Shown piece by piece: positions 9,807 through 18,493 of a DNA stretch of 64,000 nucleotides. Position 1 is the first letter of the stretch, and each line of letters starts with the position of its first letter. The notes beneath the pieces are model-generated. The model searched no databases. It was not told the origin of the DNA and worked only from the letters and a program-made list of their open reading frames with translations. Origin of the DNA: Chloroflexota bacterium. Lineage in GTDB: Bacteria > Chloroflexota > UBA6077 > CF-72. The stretch spans positions 124,001-188,000 of the forward strand of contig JACPOP010000015.1 of assembly GCA_016191465.1 (NCBI GenBank), given 5' to 3'. Position numbers and translations under genes: made by a program.

Positions 9807-11027
9807 TTAGCCCTTTCTGGGTCTTGGCGCCCCCACGGCGTCCTGGAAGCCGAGCTCCGCGAGCTTGTCCAGGTACTGGTAGCTATACGCCTTGCTGGCG
9901 TCCACGTCCTTGAGCGCCGGCGTTTGCGTCACCAGCAGCTCCTTGGCGAAGTCGAAGGCGCCCTTCGTCCAGCTCATGTCCCGCCGCAGGTAGGGCTGCA
10001 GCGAGTCTACCCGCGCGGCGGCCTCGGTGCGGTCGGTGAGCTGCGCCCGCTGCGCGAACAGGTCGATCGCCTTTTGTTTGCCAGCATCCGTGTACAGCAG
10101 CTGCATGCCTTCGAGTGCCGCCGCCGTCATGGCCAGCACGGTGTTGGGGTTCTTGTCGGCGAACTCCTTGACGAAGTTCAGGCCGTTGCGGGGGAACTCC
10201 AGGCCCGGCGATTCGGCCACGCTGATGAGCACGTTGTAGCCGCGCTGCTTCAGCTCCGGGCGGCGGAATATTTCCACGGGCGCCGCGGCGACGGTTCCCG
10301 ATTGGAGTGCCGCGAGGCGGGCAGCCTCCCCGCCAACGCCCGTGATGGTCACGTCGTTCGCGGTGAGGCCCAACCCGCGCAACGCCAGCAGCACCGAGGC
10401 GTGCGAGGTGCTTCCGAAGTTGCTGATGGCAACCTTCTTGCCCTTCAGATCGGCGGCTGTCTTCACGCTGGCAATGGACGTGAAATCATCCGTAATCTTG
10501 TCGGTGCTCATCGCGACCATCACGATGGGGGCATCCGTGAGGAGCGAGGAGATCGCCACGCTTGACCCTTGCGCCGTCGCATCAGTCCCGCCTGAGATGA
10601 GCGACTGCATGGTCTTCGCATCTCCATCGTTGAAGAGCAGCTCAATCTGGTCGATGCCGTACTTCTTGAAGAGCCCATTGGCTTCGGCGAGGAAGTAGCC
10701 AGCCATGATGGCCTCGAGCGCGGAGAAACCCATCTTGATGGAGGTCTTCTCCGGCTTTGGCAGCGTCACGGTGGCACCCGAGGGCTTTGGAGCCGCGGCC
10801 GCGGCGGGTGAGGCTGCTGCCGTCGGGGCGGCTGGTGCCGCGGCCGGTGAGGCCACGACCACCGGCGCGGTGGTCGCGGCCGGCTTGGGTGCTGCGTCAG
10901 TAGGCTTCGGCGCCGCCGTCGCCGGCGCGGAGGTGGGCGCGGTGGACTGGGCGGCGGGGCTGCAGGCAGCCGCCAAGGGTAGGGCGGTCAGCGCCAGGAG
11001 CAAGGAACGTCGGGTAACTGTTGGCAT
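9807..11027 (-). CDS. ABC transporter substrate-binding lipoprotein (NitT/TauT type)
   Basis: Probable extracytoplasmic binding protein of 406 aa. A signal peptide with lipobox LAAAC (Cys22) is followed by a long Ala/Pro/Thr-rich linker (about residues 25-95) that tethers the binding domain to the membrane. The binding domain has the SsuA/TauA/THI5-like pattern: KMGFSALEAIMAGYFLAEANG near its start, then SGGTDATAQGSSV, VAISNFGSTSH and GGEAARLAALQSG. No permease or ATPase gene is adjacent, so substrate and partners cannot be named. A nitrate, sulfonate or pyrimidine-precursor ligand would fit the family. Confidence 0.85.
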   Translation of the reverse strand: MPTVTRRSLLLALTALPLAAACSPAAQSTAPTSAPATAAPKPTDAAPKPAATTAPVVVASPAAAPAAPTAAASPAAAAAPKPSGATVTLPKPEKTSIKMGFSALEAIMAGYFLAEANGLFKKYGIDQIELLFNDGDAKTMQSLISGGTDATAQGSSVAISSLLTDAPIVMVAMSTDKITDDFTSIASVKTAADLKGKKVAISNFGSTSHASVLLALRGLGLTANDVTITGVGGEAARLAALQSGTVAAAPVEIFRRPELKQRGYNVLISVAESPGLEFPRNGLNFVKEFADKNPNTVLAMTAAALEGMQLLYTDAGKQKAIDLFAQRAQLTDRTEAAARVDSLQPYLRRDMSWTKGAFDFAKELLVTQTPALKDVDASKAYSYQYLDKLAELGFQDAVGAPRPRKG

Positions 11028-11374
11028 GAACTCCCACCTTCGTGTCTGCGCGGGGCCACGGGTACCCCGATCGTCAACGCACCCTCAAGTCCCCTGGGGC
11101 ACGGTCAGAATACCGTCCAGTTGTTCCAGTGTCAAAAGTGCCGGGAATGAGGGGTGCCCGGCGCAATCTTGGCGGAGGGGACTTCCGGGGGGAGCGGGCG
11201 GCAGGTATGGTGGCGGGAGCACGGAAGGGCCCGCCGCGGTGACTTGCAGCGGCGGGCCGAAAGGAAGGCCCGGATGCTCCATTCTCTCCCGGAGGAGATG
11301 AGCGCGGCGCTGGCAGCCGGGCAGACCTTCGCCAAAGCGCAGCCCCGGGTGATTTGGGGCGAGTGGGCAACCTG
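11028..11374. other. 347-base intergenic region between pyrD and the binding-protein gene
   Basis: No convincing gene. It contains a perfect 10 bp stem, GGCCCGCCGC-N11-GCGGCGGGCC (11228-11258), which in the minus direction lies about 115 bases past the pyrD stop and may end that operon, although no T-run follows. The rest must contain the promoter of the binding-protein gene. I looked for riboswitch cores (TPP, cobalamin, SAM, glycine, guanidine) on the minus strand and recognised none. Confidence 0.5.
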
Positions 11375-12403
11375 TTATCGGCGCCCGCTTCGCCGGGTGT
11401 TCTGGGTACCCGCGCCGTAATCGTTGACGGCCAGGGTCGCGTGGCGTCCATGGGCGGCCGCCAACCCATGGCCTGCTGGGCCCGTCTGCAAACTGCCGAT
11501 CAGCTCGCGCACGTCGGCAACACCTTCGCGCGCGAGCCACGCTCGCAGGCCGCTGATGATGCGCAGCATGGTATCGGGCCGCGTAAACGTCGCCGTGCCC
11601 ACCTGGACGGCGGTGGCGCCCACCACCAGGAACTCGAGTGCGTCTTCAGCGGTGCAGATCCCGCCCACGCCAATGACGGGGAGGGAGATTGCCCGCGCCA
11701 CCTGCCAAACCATACGTAACGCCAGGGCCTTGGTGGCCGGGCCGGTGAGGCCGCCGGTGTTGTTCCCGAGCTGCGTGCGGCGCCCTCGCAGATCGACGGC
11801 CATGCCAACGATGGCATTGATCGCCGTAACCGCGGCCGCCCCGCCCGCTTCGGACGCGCGTGCAATGTCGGTGATGGACGTCACGTTGGGCGTGAGCTTC
11901 GAAATGACCGGTACCTGGACGCGGTCCACCACGCCCCGGACCACCCGTTCCACATGATGTGGATTCGCGCCGATCTCCAGCCCTCCCGCCTCCAGGTTCG
12001 GACAGGAGATATTCAATTCAAGCGCGGCGACGTGGGGCACATCCGCCAGACGATCCGCCACGTCGAAATACTCTTCGATGGACAGTCCGCCGATACTCAC
12101 GATGGTGGGGGGCCGATAGGCGGCGTACCGTGGCAGGAGCTCGTCGACGAAGGCGCCGACGCCGCGGCTCGGGATGCCCACGGAGTTCAGCATGCCGCCA
12201 TGCGTCTCGGTGACCCGGTGGGCGGGATTGCCCGAGCGCGGGTTCAGGAAGATCGTCTTGGTGACCAGCGCCCCCAGGTGATCCAGATCCACAATGGCGC
12301 CGAGCTCGGGGCCGAAGCAGCCCGACGCCGGCATAACCGGGTTCGCCAGCTCAAGCCCGGGCGCAATCGTCACCGCCAGGCGCGGCTGCTCGGACCTCGT
12401 CAC
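11375..12403 (-). CDS. pyrD: dihydroorotate dehydrogenase, catalytic subunit (class 1B type)
   Basis: FMN-binding TIM-barrel enzyme that interconverts dihydroorotate and orotate; with PyrK it uses NAD. 342 aa from GTG 12403, which overlaps the pyrK stop by 4 bases (GTGA); the longer ORF upstream is discarded for that reason. Motifs: NPVMPASGCFG, NSVGIPSRGV, LELNISCPNLEAGG (with the class 1 active-site Cys in SCPN), INAIVGMAVDL, and the FMN phosphate site GVGGICTAEDALEFL. Last gene of the iclR-pyrE-led operon. The C-terminal tail after residue ~310 is longer than usual. Confidence 0.93.
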   Translation of the reverse strand: MTRSEQPRLAVTIAPGLELANPVMPASGCFGPELGAIVDLDHLGALVTKTIFLNPRSGNPAHRVTETHGGMLNSVGIPSRGVGAFVDELLPRYAAYRPPTIVSIGGLSIEEYFDVADRLADVPHVAALELNISCPNLEAGGLEIGANPHHVERVVRGVVDRVQVPVISKLTPNVTSITDIARASEAGGAAAVTAINAIVGMAVDLRGRRTQLGNNTGGLTGPATKALALRMVWQVARAISLPVIGVGGICTAEDALEFLVVGATAVQVGTATFTRPDTMLRIISGLRAWLAREGVADVRELIGSLQTGPAGHGLAAAHGRHATLAVNDYGAGTQNTRRSGRR

Positions 12404-13260
12404 GCGCGTGCCACCTGGAACACCGGGCCATCGTGGCAGACCAGGGGCGCTTCGTCGGCAAGCCCCGCGTAGCCGGTGGAGCACCCGTGGCAGTAGCCCA
12501 GCCCGCACGCCATGTGTGCCTCGAGTGACACCTGGACCATGGCGTCGAACCGCTCGCCCAGCTCGGCGCCTAATCGCAGGAGCCGCTCAGCACCACACAC
12601 AAAGATCTGGTCCACGCCGCCCTCGGCCAGGAGCGCCGCCAGCCGAGGCCGCAGCCTCGGTACGTCGCTCGACCCGTCCTCGTCGTGGACCGCGAGGACG
12701 TCCTGAACGCCCACCGACGCATAGAAGTCCGCGCCGATGATTGTTTCGGGCGTGCGGGCGCTGGTCACGGCGGCGACGCGGATGTCGCGCTGTGCCGCCG
12801 TCTCGGCAAGGGCCGTGAGTGAACATGTGCCAATCCCACGTCCGAGCAATAGGACGCGGGTGGCCGCTGGCAAGAGGCTGAATCCGCGACCCACGGGCCC
12901 CACGGTGAGCATGCGCTCGCCCACGCGCCAGGTGGCGAGCACGCGGGTACCATCTCCGACCACCCGGTACATGACGTCCACCGTTCCCGCTTGCCGATCC
13001 CAGGCGTACAGGGCCATGGGCCGTGGCAGCACCGGGGCAGTCTCGCCTTCGCGAGCGAGCGTGAGCATGGCGAACTGCCCGGGCTGGACGCGCGCCGCGA
13101 CCACGGGCGCGTGCAGCGTCAGCAGCCACGTATCAGGGCCAACCTGCCGGTGGGCCACCACGGGCGCTTCCTCCAGCACGGGCTCGGTTACCACGGGCGC
13201 GGCCGGTCCGTTCGTGGGCAGCTTCACGAGGCGGGGGATTGTGGAAGGCGTGGGGGTCAC
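12400..13260 (-). CDS. pyrK: dihydroorotate dehydrogenase electron transfer subunit
   Basis: FAD- and 2Fe-2S-containing subunit that links PyrD to NAD(H); 286 aa from GTG 13260, which overlaps the preceding gene's TGA by 4 bases. Features: ferredoxin-reductase FAD site LPRPMALYAWD, nucleotide-binding region LLLGRGIGTCSLTALAE (usually GGGIG), and the C-terminal cysteine cluster MACGLGYCHGCSTG...LVCHDGPVF that holds the 2Fe-2S centre. The Cys pattern is complete. The N-terminal ~30 residues are Pro-rich and not part of the fold. Confidence 0.92.
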   Translation of the reverse strand: MTPTPSTIPRLVKLPTNGPAAPVVTEPVLEEAPVVAHRQVGPDTWLLTLHAPVVAARVQPGQFAMLTLAREGETAPVLPRPMALYAWDRQAGTVDVMYRVVGDGTRVLATWRVGERMLTVGPVGRGFSLLPAATRVLLLGRGIGTCSLTALAETAAQRDIRVAAVTSARTPETIIGADFYASVGVQDVLAVHDEDGSSDVPRLRPRLAALLAEGGVDQIFVCGAERLLRLGAELGERFDAMVQVSLEAHMACGLGYCHGCSTGYAGLADEAPLVCHDGPVFQVARA

Positions 13261-14627
13261 GAATCCGCACTCCCGATCTCGGCGCTCATCTCCGTCAGAA
13301 AGCCATCGAGCCGCAGCACGCTGTGATAGAGGACCTCGACGCCGCGTGCGATGTCCGATGCGCTCGTCCACTCTTCTGGCACATGGCTGAGGCCCTCACG
13401 GCTGGGTACGAAGATCATGCCGGCGGGGACCAACTGGTTCACCACTTGCGCATCGTGCCCCGCGCCACTGGTGATGGGGCGGGCATCGATTCCGAGCTCG
13501 CGGCACACGGCACTGGTGATCTCGCGCAGCCACATGGGCAGGACCGCTGGCGACGTGTCGGCAATCACCTCGGCTTCTAATCGGACACCCCGCCGCTGGC
13601 AGATGTGGGCCGCGATCTGGGTAATCTCCGCCGCGGCCGCTCGCTGGCGGTCGCTGTCCACATCGCGCACGTCGACCGTCAATGTCACGCGGCCTGGGAT
13701 GGTGGTGATGCTGTTGGGGTACACGTCCAGGCGGCCGACCGTGGCGCGCGTTCCGCGATGACGTGGATCAGTGGCAAGCCCTTCCGCTGCTACGACCACA
13801 TCCGCCGCGGCGACGAGCGCATCGGCCCGCACGTCCATCGGCGTCCCACCGGAGTGGTCGGCCCGCCCGTGCAGGGTCAATCGAAGCCGCGTACTACCGG
13901 AGACGACATCGACAAGGCCCACCTGGCGCCCCTCCGATTCGAGGAGCCGGGCCTGCTCGACGTGCAGCTCGAGGAACGCGGCCCATTCACGCGGGTCCCA
14001 CCGCGCGGCGGAGATGCGCACCGGGTCCAGACCCACGTCTTGGAGCGCGCTGGCCAGGCTCACGCCCTGCGCGTCGAGAATCCGGCCGAGGTCGCGACCG
14101 GCGAAGGCACCCACCACGGCCTTGCTGCCGATACACGGCTCACCGAAACGGGCGCCCTCCTCGCCGGCGAACAACACCACCCGCAGCGTGTGCTGGAGCT
14201 GCCGCCTGGTGACCGAGAGGAGGCGGACCATCTCGACGGCGCCGACCACACCGACGATGCCGTCGAAGCGACCGCCGTGCGGAACGCTATCCAGGTGCGA
14301 ACCCACGCCAATAGCCTTCGCGCCCGGGACAGTGCCGGGGCGCTCGGCGATCGTGTTGCCAATGGCGTCCTGGCGGACGGTAAGGCCAAGCTCGCGGAGC
14401 CAGCCACTCACGAGCTCGTGCGCCTGCCGCTCGGCGGCCGTAAAGGCCAGCCGCGACACGCCCGCGGTGGGATCGGTGCCGATCTCGGCGATCGCATCGA
14501 GCATCTCCGCGATGCGGGACGGCTCGGCGCGTGGCTCCTCCGGCGCGGGGGGAACGGACGCGGTCGCCGCGTCGGAGGCCGTGCTGGCCACGGCTTGCCC
14601 AGGGGGCGGACTAGCGCGCGTCGCCAC
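13257..14627 (-). CDS. M20-family N-carbamoyl amino acid hydrolase / allantoate amidohydrolase-like
   Basis: Binuclear zinc hydrolase of 456 aa that removes a carbamoyl or ureido group. Metal site signatures: GVGSHLDSVPHGGRFDG (His and bridging Asp), LFAGEEGARFG (Glu-Glu), FLELHVEQARLLES (His), and a late SGAGHDAQVVNQLVPAGMIFVPS (His). The dimerisation/substrate segment GRADHSGGTPMDVRAD is typical for N-carbamoyl-L-amino acid hydrolases and allantoate amidohydrolases. Starts at GTG 14627 inside the 3' end of the PRTase-like gene. Its place between pyrE and pyrK suggests N-carbamoyl-aspartate (ureidosuccinate) or another pyrimidine ureide as substrate; this is inference. Confidence 0.88.
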   Translation of the reverse strand: MATRASPPPGQAVASTASDAATASVPPAPEEPRAEPSRIAEMLDAIAEIGTDPTAGVSRLAFTAAERQAHELVSGWLRELGLTVRQDAIGNTIAERPGTVPGAKAIGVGSHLDSVPHGGRFDGIVGVVGAVEMVRLLSVTRRQLQHTLRVVLFAGEEGARFGEPCIGSKAVVGAFAGRDLGRILDAQGVSLASALQDVGLDPVRISAARWDPREWAAFLELHVEQARLLESEGRQVGLVDVVSGSTRLRLTLHGRADHSGGTPMDVRADALVAAADVVVAAEGLATDPRHRGTRATVGRLDVYPNSITTIPGRVTLTVDVRDVDSDRQRAAAAEITQIAAHICQRRGVRLEAEVIADTSPAVLPMWLREITSAVCRELGIDARPITSGAGHDAQVVNQLVPAGMIFVPSREGLSHVPEEWTSASDIARGVEVLYHSVLRLDGFLTEMSAEIGSADS

Positions 14628-15129
14628 GAACGTGCTCCCCGTCCGCCATCTCCTCGGGCGCCGCTACCAGGCTGAACGCTGACGGGATTTCGGCCAGCAC
14701 CTCGGTGGCCATCAGCGCGGCCGCGGCCACGACTGTCCCGCCCTGCTGCGCCACCAGCGCCCGCATGGCGCGCACGTCCGCCACATCCCGGAAGGCGTCG
14801 GCCACCAGGACGGCCCGGCTCGCCGCCGGGAGCGGGCCGACAAAGCCGACCAGTCCTTCCGCGTTGTAGCAGCGCACGACCGGTACGCCCAGCTCGCGAC
14901 CGACGACATACCCGAGCACCGCGTCGCCGACATCATCCCAGACCACGGCTATCGTCGCACCGAGCGGCCGGATCCCCTCGGCGAGCAGCCGACCCAACTC
15001 CTCGGCCCCGGGCGGATCGGCCAGGGCGTTGTACTTCGGAAGCAACTGGTTCGCGGGCTGGGCCACCCGGCCCCGCTGGATCAGCTCCCAAACTCGGGCG
15101 TTCACGTCCATGTGCTCAGTGCTCCTCAC
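14611..15129 (-). CDS. phosphoribosyltransferase-like protein
   Basis: 172 aa type I PRTase-like fold, paralogous in outline to PyrE next door. The segment GDAVLGYVVGRELGVPVVRCYN aligns in position with the OPRT substrate loop region, and AVLVADAFRDVADVRAM occupies the place of the PRPP-binding motif (usually VVVVDDVITTG..), but with only one of the two acidic residues well placed. It may therefore bind a ligand rather than catalyse, or act on another base. GTG 15129 overlaps the pyrE stop by 4 bases; ATG 15111 is an alternative start. Confidence 0.65.
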   Translation of the reverse strand: MRSTEHMDVNARVWELIQRGRVAQPANQLLPKYNALADPPGAEELGRLLAEGIRPLGATIAVVWDDVGDAVLGYVVGRELGVPVVRCYNAEGLVGFVGPLPAASRAVLVADAFRDVADVRAMRALVAQQGGTVVAAAALMATEVLAEIPSAFSLVAAPEEMADGEHVRGDAR

Positions 15130-15707
15130 AATCCCAGGTCACGACGCCGGAAGAGCGCCTGAAACCGATAGCCCGCCGCGGCGATGTTTTGAGGGCCGCC
15201 CTGCTCGCGATCGACGACGCCGATGATGCCGCGAACGTCGGCGCCGCTCCTCCGCACCTGGTTTGCCGCTCGGATAGCCTGCGTGGCCGTGGTAATGATG
15301 TCCTCGACGACGATCACCCGGTCGCCGGGGTACAGCTCGCCTTCCACCGCTCGGGAGGTGGCGTAGCCCTTGGGCTGCTTCTTGACGATCACGAACGGAA
15401 GACCGATCTCGAGCGACAGGGCCGCGGCCAGCGCCACGGCCCCGAGCTCCGTGCCCGCGATGCGATCCGTCCGCGGGGGCACCATCTCAGCCAGGAAGGC
15501 CGCGATGCGCCGTAAGATGCTCGGCTTGGTCTCGAACAGGTACTTGTCAAAGTAGTAGCGACTGCGTGCTCCCGAGCTCAGAACGAAGTCGCCGCGCAGA
15601 TAGGCCGCGCTGGTGATGTCCCGGCCAAGCTCGGCCAGGCGCTCTTCGCGCGGCCGTACCAGCTGCGGCAGATCGAGGAAAGGCCCGGCGCTGTTGACGT
15701 CGATCAT
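15126..15707 (-). CDS. pyrE: orotate phosphoribosyltransferase
   Basis: Transfers phosphoribose from PRPP to orotate to form OMP; 193 aa. Motifs: SGARSRYYFDKYLFETKP (OPRT N-terminal signature), AGTELGAVALAAALSLEIG, the flexible catalytic loop VKKQPKGYATSRAVEG, and the PRPP motif DRVIVVEDIITTATQAI (Glu-Asp followed by Ile-Thr-Thr). The ATG overlaps the TGA of the IclR gene (ATGA). It is the first enzyme gene of the operon. Confidence 0.94.
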   Translation of the reverse strand: MIDVNSAGPFLDLPQLVRPREERLAELGRDITSAAYLRGDFVLSSGARSRYYFDKYLFETKPSILRRIAAFLAEMVPPRTDRIAGTELGAVALAAALSLEIGLPFVIVKKQPKGYATSRAVEGELYPGDRVIVVEDIITTATQAIRAANQVRRSGADVRGIIGVVDREQGGPQNIAAAGYRFQALFRRRDLGL

Positions 15708-16561
15708 GGCTGTAGGTGGGTCCTCCTATTGTCCTGGCGCGCGGGGTTGTCCTCGATCACGGCCCCGTAACCGAGGTCCGCGGAGATCGCGGAAGCGCAG
15801 GCCAGGAGCAACTTGAGCATGGCGGGACGCCTGGCTGGTGCCAGGCGCTCGGCGGGTGCCACGATCGTGACACTGGCGGTCACTTCGGCCTCCCCGTCGT
15901 GGATGGGAGCGGACAGAGCCGCGACCCCGACTTCCATCTCTTCGTCACACACGGCCCAGCCCTGGGCGCGAATGCTGGGCAGGTCCGCGAGCAACTCCTC
16001 GATCGACGCCCGGGTGGCGCTCGTGTAGCGATCGAGGGGCTCGCCACGGAGGAGACGCTCCGCTTCGCCGGCGGGCCGATACGCCAGGATGACGCGCGCC
16101 GAGGCCGCGGCGTGGTAGGGCATGGTCTGGCCCGGCCGCATGAAGAATTGTAAAGGCCGCGGACTCTCGGCGGTGGCTATGCACACCGCCTCATGTCTCA
16201 CCAACTGGGTGAGAAACACGGTCTCCTGGGCACCATCACGCAGATCCTGGAGATGCGGCTGGGCGACGGCTTCCAGGGTGTTCTGGCGCCGGTAGGCCTG
16301 GCTAAGCTGCATCACCCGCGGGCCGAGCCGGTAGCGGCGTGTATCGGCGTCCTGGGTCGCGAGGCCGTGCTCCACGAGCACCCCGAGCAGCCGGTGCAGC
16401 GATGACCCGGGTAAGCCCAACTGCTCGCCGAGACGGATGACCCCGGTGCTCTGAGGCTGTTCCGCCAGGGCATCCAGGACGTCAAGGGCTCGCTCGACAA
16501 TGCGAAGGCGTGGCGAGGCGTGGGCGGGCCCGGTGGTGGATCCGTTGCTCCCCATGGCCAT
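15704..16561 (-). CDS. IclR-family transcriptional regulator
   Basis: 285 aa. N-terminal winged helix-turn-helix (RIVERALDVLDALAE...GVIRLGEQLGLPGSSLHRLLGVLVEHGL, about residues 20-70) followed by the GAF-like effector domain (ETVFLTQLVRHEAVCIATAES, YHAAASARVILAY, GWAVCDEEMEVGVAALSAPI). IclR proteins often regulate catabolic operons and their own promoter. It leads a pyr-type operon in which every junction overlaps, so all six genes are probably one transcript. The effector is unknown; a pyrimidine intermediate is plausible. Confidence 0.9.
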   Translation of the reverse strand: MAMGSNGSTTGPAHASPRLRIVERALDVLDALAEQPQSTGVIRLGEQLGLPGSSLHRLLGVLVEHGLATQDADTRRYRLGPRVMQLSQAYRRQNTLEAVAQPHLQDLRDGAQETVFLTQLVRHEAVCIATAESPRPLQFFMRPGQTMPYHAAASARVILAYRPAGEAERLLRGEPLDRYTSATRASIEELLADLPSIRAQGWAVCDEEMEVGVAALSAPIHDGEAEVTASVTIVAPAERLAPARRPAMLKLLLACASAISADLGYGAVIEDNPARQDNRRTHLQP

Positions 16562-16648
16562 TACGCTTGCGGCCTCACGAATCGGCCGGCGCCAGGCTGA
16601 TTGGCCACCTGCCCGCCGGTGACGTGCATGTCCAGCATTGCAGTCCTC

Positions 16649-16670
16649 TGGAATTGTGAATTCGATTCCA
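16649..16670 (-). promoter_or_regulatory. candidate IclR operator
   Basis: TGGAAT-N10-ATTCCA lies about 90 bases upstream of the iclR start and resembles the TGGAAAT/ATTTCCA half-sites known for IclR-type regulators. It is embedded in an AT-richer patch suited to a promoter. Autoregulation is an inference. Confidence 0.45.
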
Positions 16671-16736
16671 CATTCTAGCCATCTCGCGATTATGCGGCCA
16701 AGCGTCCCTGTGTCGACCCTCGCGCCACGAGCGGTT

Positions 16737-16961
16737 TCACTGGACCATCAAGCCGGGACCTCGGCTCAACAGGCCTGAACCGGGCGCGGTAGCGCGCCAC
16801 CAGATTCCCCGCCGGCGCGCGTTCGCAGTGCGGGCGGCCGCGGCATCCGCCGAAACCTCGGCGATGGCGTTTCCCTCGATCCCCACCCAGCCCGTAGCGA
16901 TCTCCCGATCGTTTGCATCGACGGTCAGGATGTGCGCATTTTCCATCAACAGGTCGAACAC
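16737..16961 (-). pseudogene. N-terminal remnant of an amidohydrolase (TRZ/ATZ-like)
   Basis: A 74-codon frame whose first 40 residues (FDLLMENAHILTVDAN, WVGIEGNAIAEVS) are the typical beta-sandwich start of cytosine deaminase/TRZ/ATZ/hydantoinase-type amidohydrolases, normally 400-480 aa long. After that the reading becomes Arg/Ala-rich and stops, and no HxH metal motif follows. A GGGAGGT ribosome-binding site precedes GTG 16961, so the start of the gene is well preserved while the body is gone. It points the same way as the iclR-pyr operon downstream and may once have been part of it. Confidence 0.7.
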
Positions 16962-17161
16962 AAGCTACCTCCCTGATGCGCGGCATGCAGTACCCCTGGC
17001 CGAACGCCAACCTGGGGTCAGTCGGGGGCGCACGCCCAGCTGCAGCAGGCCCGGGTCTCACGCGCATTGGGCCCCAATCGAAGGATCGTACGCGGTGGCA
17101 CCGCCGGCCGCAGTGGCCGCTCCGTGGGACGGGAATGGGGAGCGGAGGGGCCGGTGGCGGG

Positions 17162-18484
17162 TCAGGCGAGGACCGGGAGCCGCATGGGTGCGGCCGGCCG
17201 CGCCTCGTGAACGGCGACGACCTCGCCTTCCAGGAACCACGGCTCGGTGCTGGTGATGCGCGCGTCCACGACCTGGCCCGCAAGGGGACGCTCGTCGCCG
17301 AAGTGGACGAGCTTGTTGGTCCGAGTGCGGCCGTACCAGCGGCCTTTGGCGGTACCTTCCACCAGCACGTCGACGGTCCTGCCGAGGTAACGCTGGTTGA
17401 TGGTCGTGGCAATGCGCTTCTGCAGCGCCTCCACGTCGTGCAGGCGGCGGCGCTTCTCCTCGCGGGGGATGTCGTCCACCAGCTCGGTGGCTGCAACCGT
17501 GCCAGGGCGGGGCGAGTACATCGCCACGTGGACGACGTCGAACCTGAATTCCTCGAGCATCGCCAGGGTGTTCTGGAACTGTGCCTCTGTTTCGCCCGGG
17601 AATCCCACGATCACGTCTGTCTGGAGGCCGATCTCCGGCATCCGTGCGCGCAGGCGGTGGATGAGCTGGCGGTAGTGGTCGACCACGTACCCGCGCTTCA
17701 TGCGCCGCAGCGTCTCGTCGTCGCCGGCCTGGATGGGCAGGTTGATGTCCTCGCACACCTTGGGCAGCTCTGCCACGGCGTCCACCAGGTCCTGCCCGAA
17801 ATCGCCGGGGTAGCTGGTCAGGAAGCGGATGCGGGCAAGGCCCTCGACGGCGTTCAGTTGCCGCAGCAGCTCGGACAGGAGCACGCGCGGGCGCAGGTCG
17901 CGTCCGTAGCGCTCGACGATCTGGCTGAGGAGCACCACTTCCCGAGCACCCCGTGCCACCAGCTGGTGGACCTCGTCCACGACGACGCGCGGCGCCCGGC
18001 TCCGCTCGCCGCCGCGCGTGGACGGCACGATGCAGTACGTACACGAGCGGTTACAGCCCTGGTGGATGGTAACGCCCTCGGAGATTCCGGGGAGCCGGAC
18101 CGCCGCTTCCGGATCGAAGCGGTACCGCTCGCCCAGGTCCAGCAGGTCCAGCAGCCGGTCGCGGATGCTGAGATCCTGGCCCGGCTCCGCGATGAGGTCC
18201 ACGAACGGATAGCGTTTGCGCCAGCCGACAGGGTTCGTGACGCAGCCGGCGACGATCACTTTCATTCCAGGCCGTTGCGCCTTGGCAGCCTTCAGCTTCT
18301 GCAGGTGGCCGTGGACGCGGTCTTCGGCGCCCTGCCGAACCACGCAGGAGTACAGCACCGCCACGTCGGCCCGGCCGAGTGAGTCGGCGGCCGTGAGCCC
18401 GTACTTTTCCAGGCTCTCCGAGATGCGGCGCGAGTCCGCGGTGTTCATCTGGCAACCGATGGACCAGATGTGGAAGGTGCTCAT
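17162..18484 (-). CDS. miaB: tRNA-2-methylthio-N6-dimethylallyladenosine synthase
   Basis: Radical-SAM methylthiotransferase that converts i6A37 to ms2i6A37 in tRNAs reading UNN codons; 440 aa. UPF0004 N-terminal domain with IWSIGCQMNTADSRR and Cys residues for the second FeS cluster (SIGCQMN, LYSCVVRQ, AGCVTNP); radical-SAM motif GCNRSCTYCIVPSTRGGERSR; C-terminal TRAM domain (GRTVDVLVEG...GRTRTNKLVHF). The TRG-GERSR string and the TRAM RTR-NK pattern favour MiaB over RimO or MtaB. ATG 18484 is chosen over the track's start because the family begins at this point. A 32 bp perfect palindrome lies 9 bases upstream of the start. Confidence 0.93.
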   Translation of the reverse strand: MSTFHIWSIGCQMNTADSRRISESLEKYGLTAADSLGRADVAVLYSCVVRQGAEDRVHGHLQKLKAAKAQRPGMKVIVAGCVTNPVGWRKRYPFVDLIAEPGQDLSIRDRLLDLLDLGERYRFDPEAAVRLPGISEGVTIHQGCNRSCTYCIVPSTRGGERSRAPRVVVDEVHQLVARGAREVVLLSQIVERYGRDLRPRVLLSELLRQLNAVEGLARIRFLTSYPGDFGQDLVDAVAELPKVCEDINLPIQAGDDETLRRMKRGYVVDHYRQLIHRLRARMPEIGLQTDVIVGFPGETEAQFQNTLAMLEEFRFDVVHVAMYSPRPGTVAATELVDDIPREEKRRRLHDVEALQKRIATTINQRYLGRTVDVLVEGTAKGRWYGRTRTNKLVHFGDERPLAGQVVDARITSTEPWFLEGEVVAVHEARPAAPMRLPVLA

Positions 18485-18493
18485 GGCGATGGC

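Noticed and set aside
11028-11374. Possible riboswitch before the NitT/TauT-type binding protein
   Set aside because: Several GC stems exist, but none of the conserved cores I can recognise (TPP, cobalamin, SAM, glycine, guanidine) is present.
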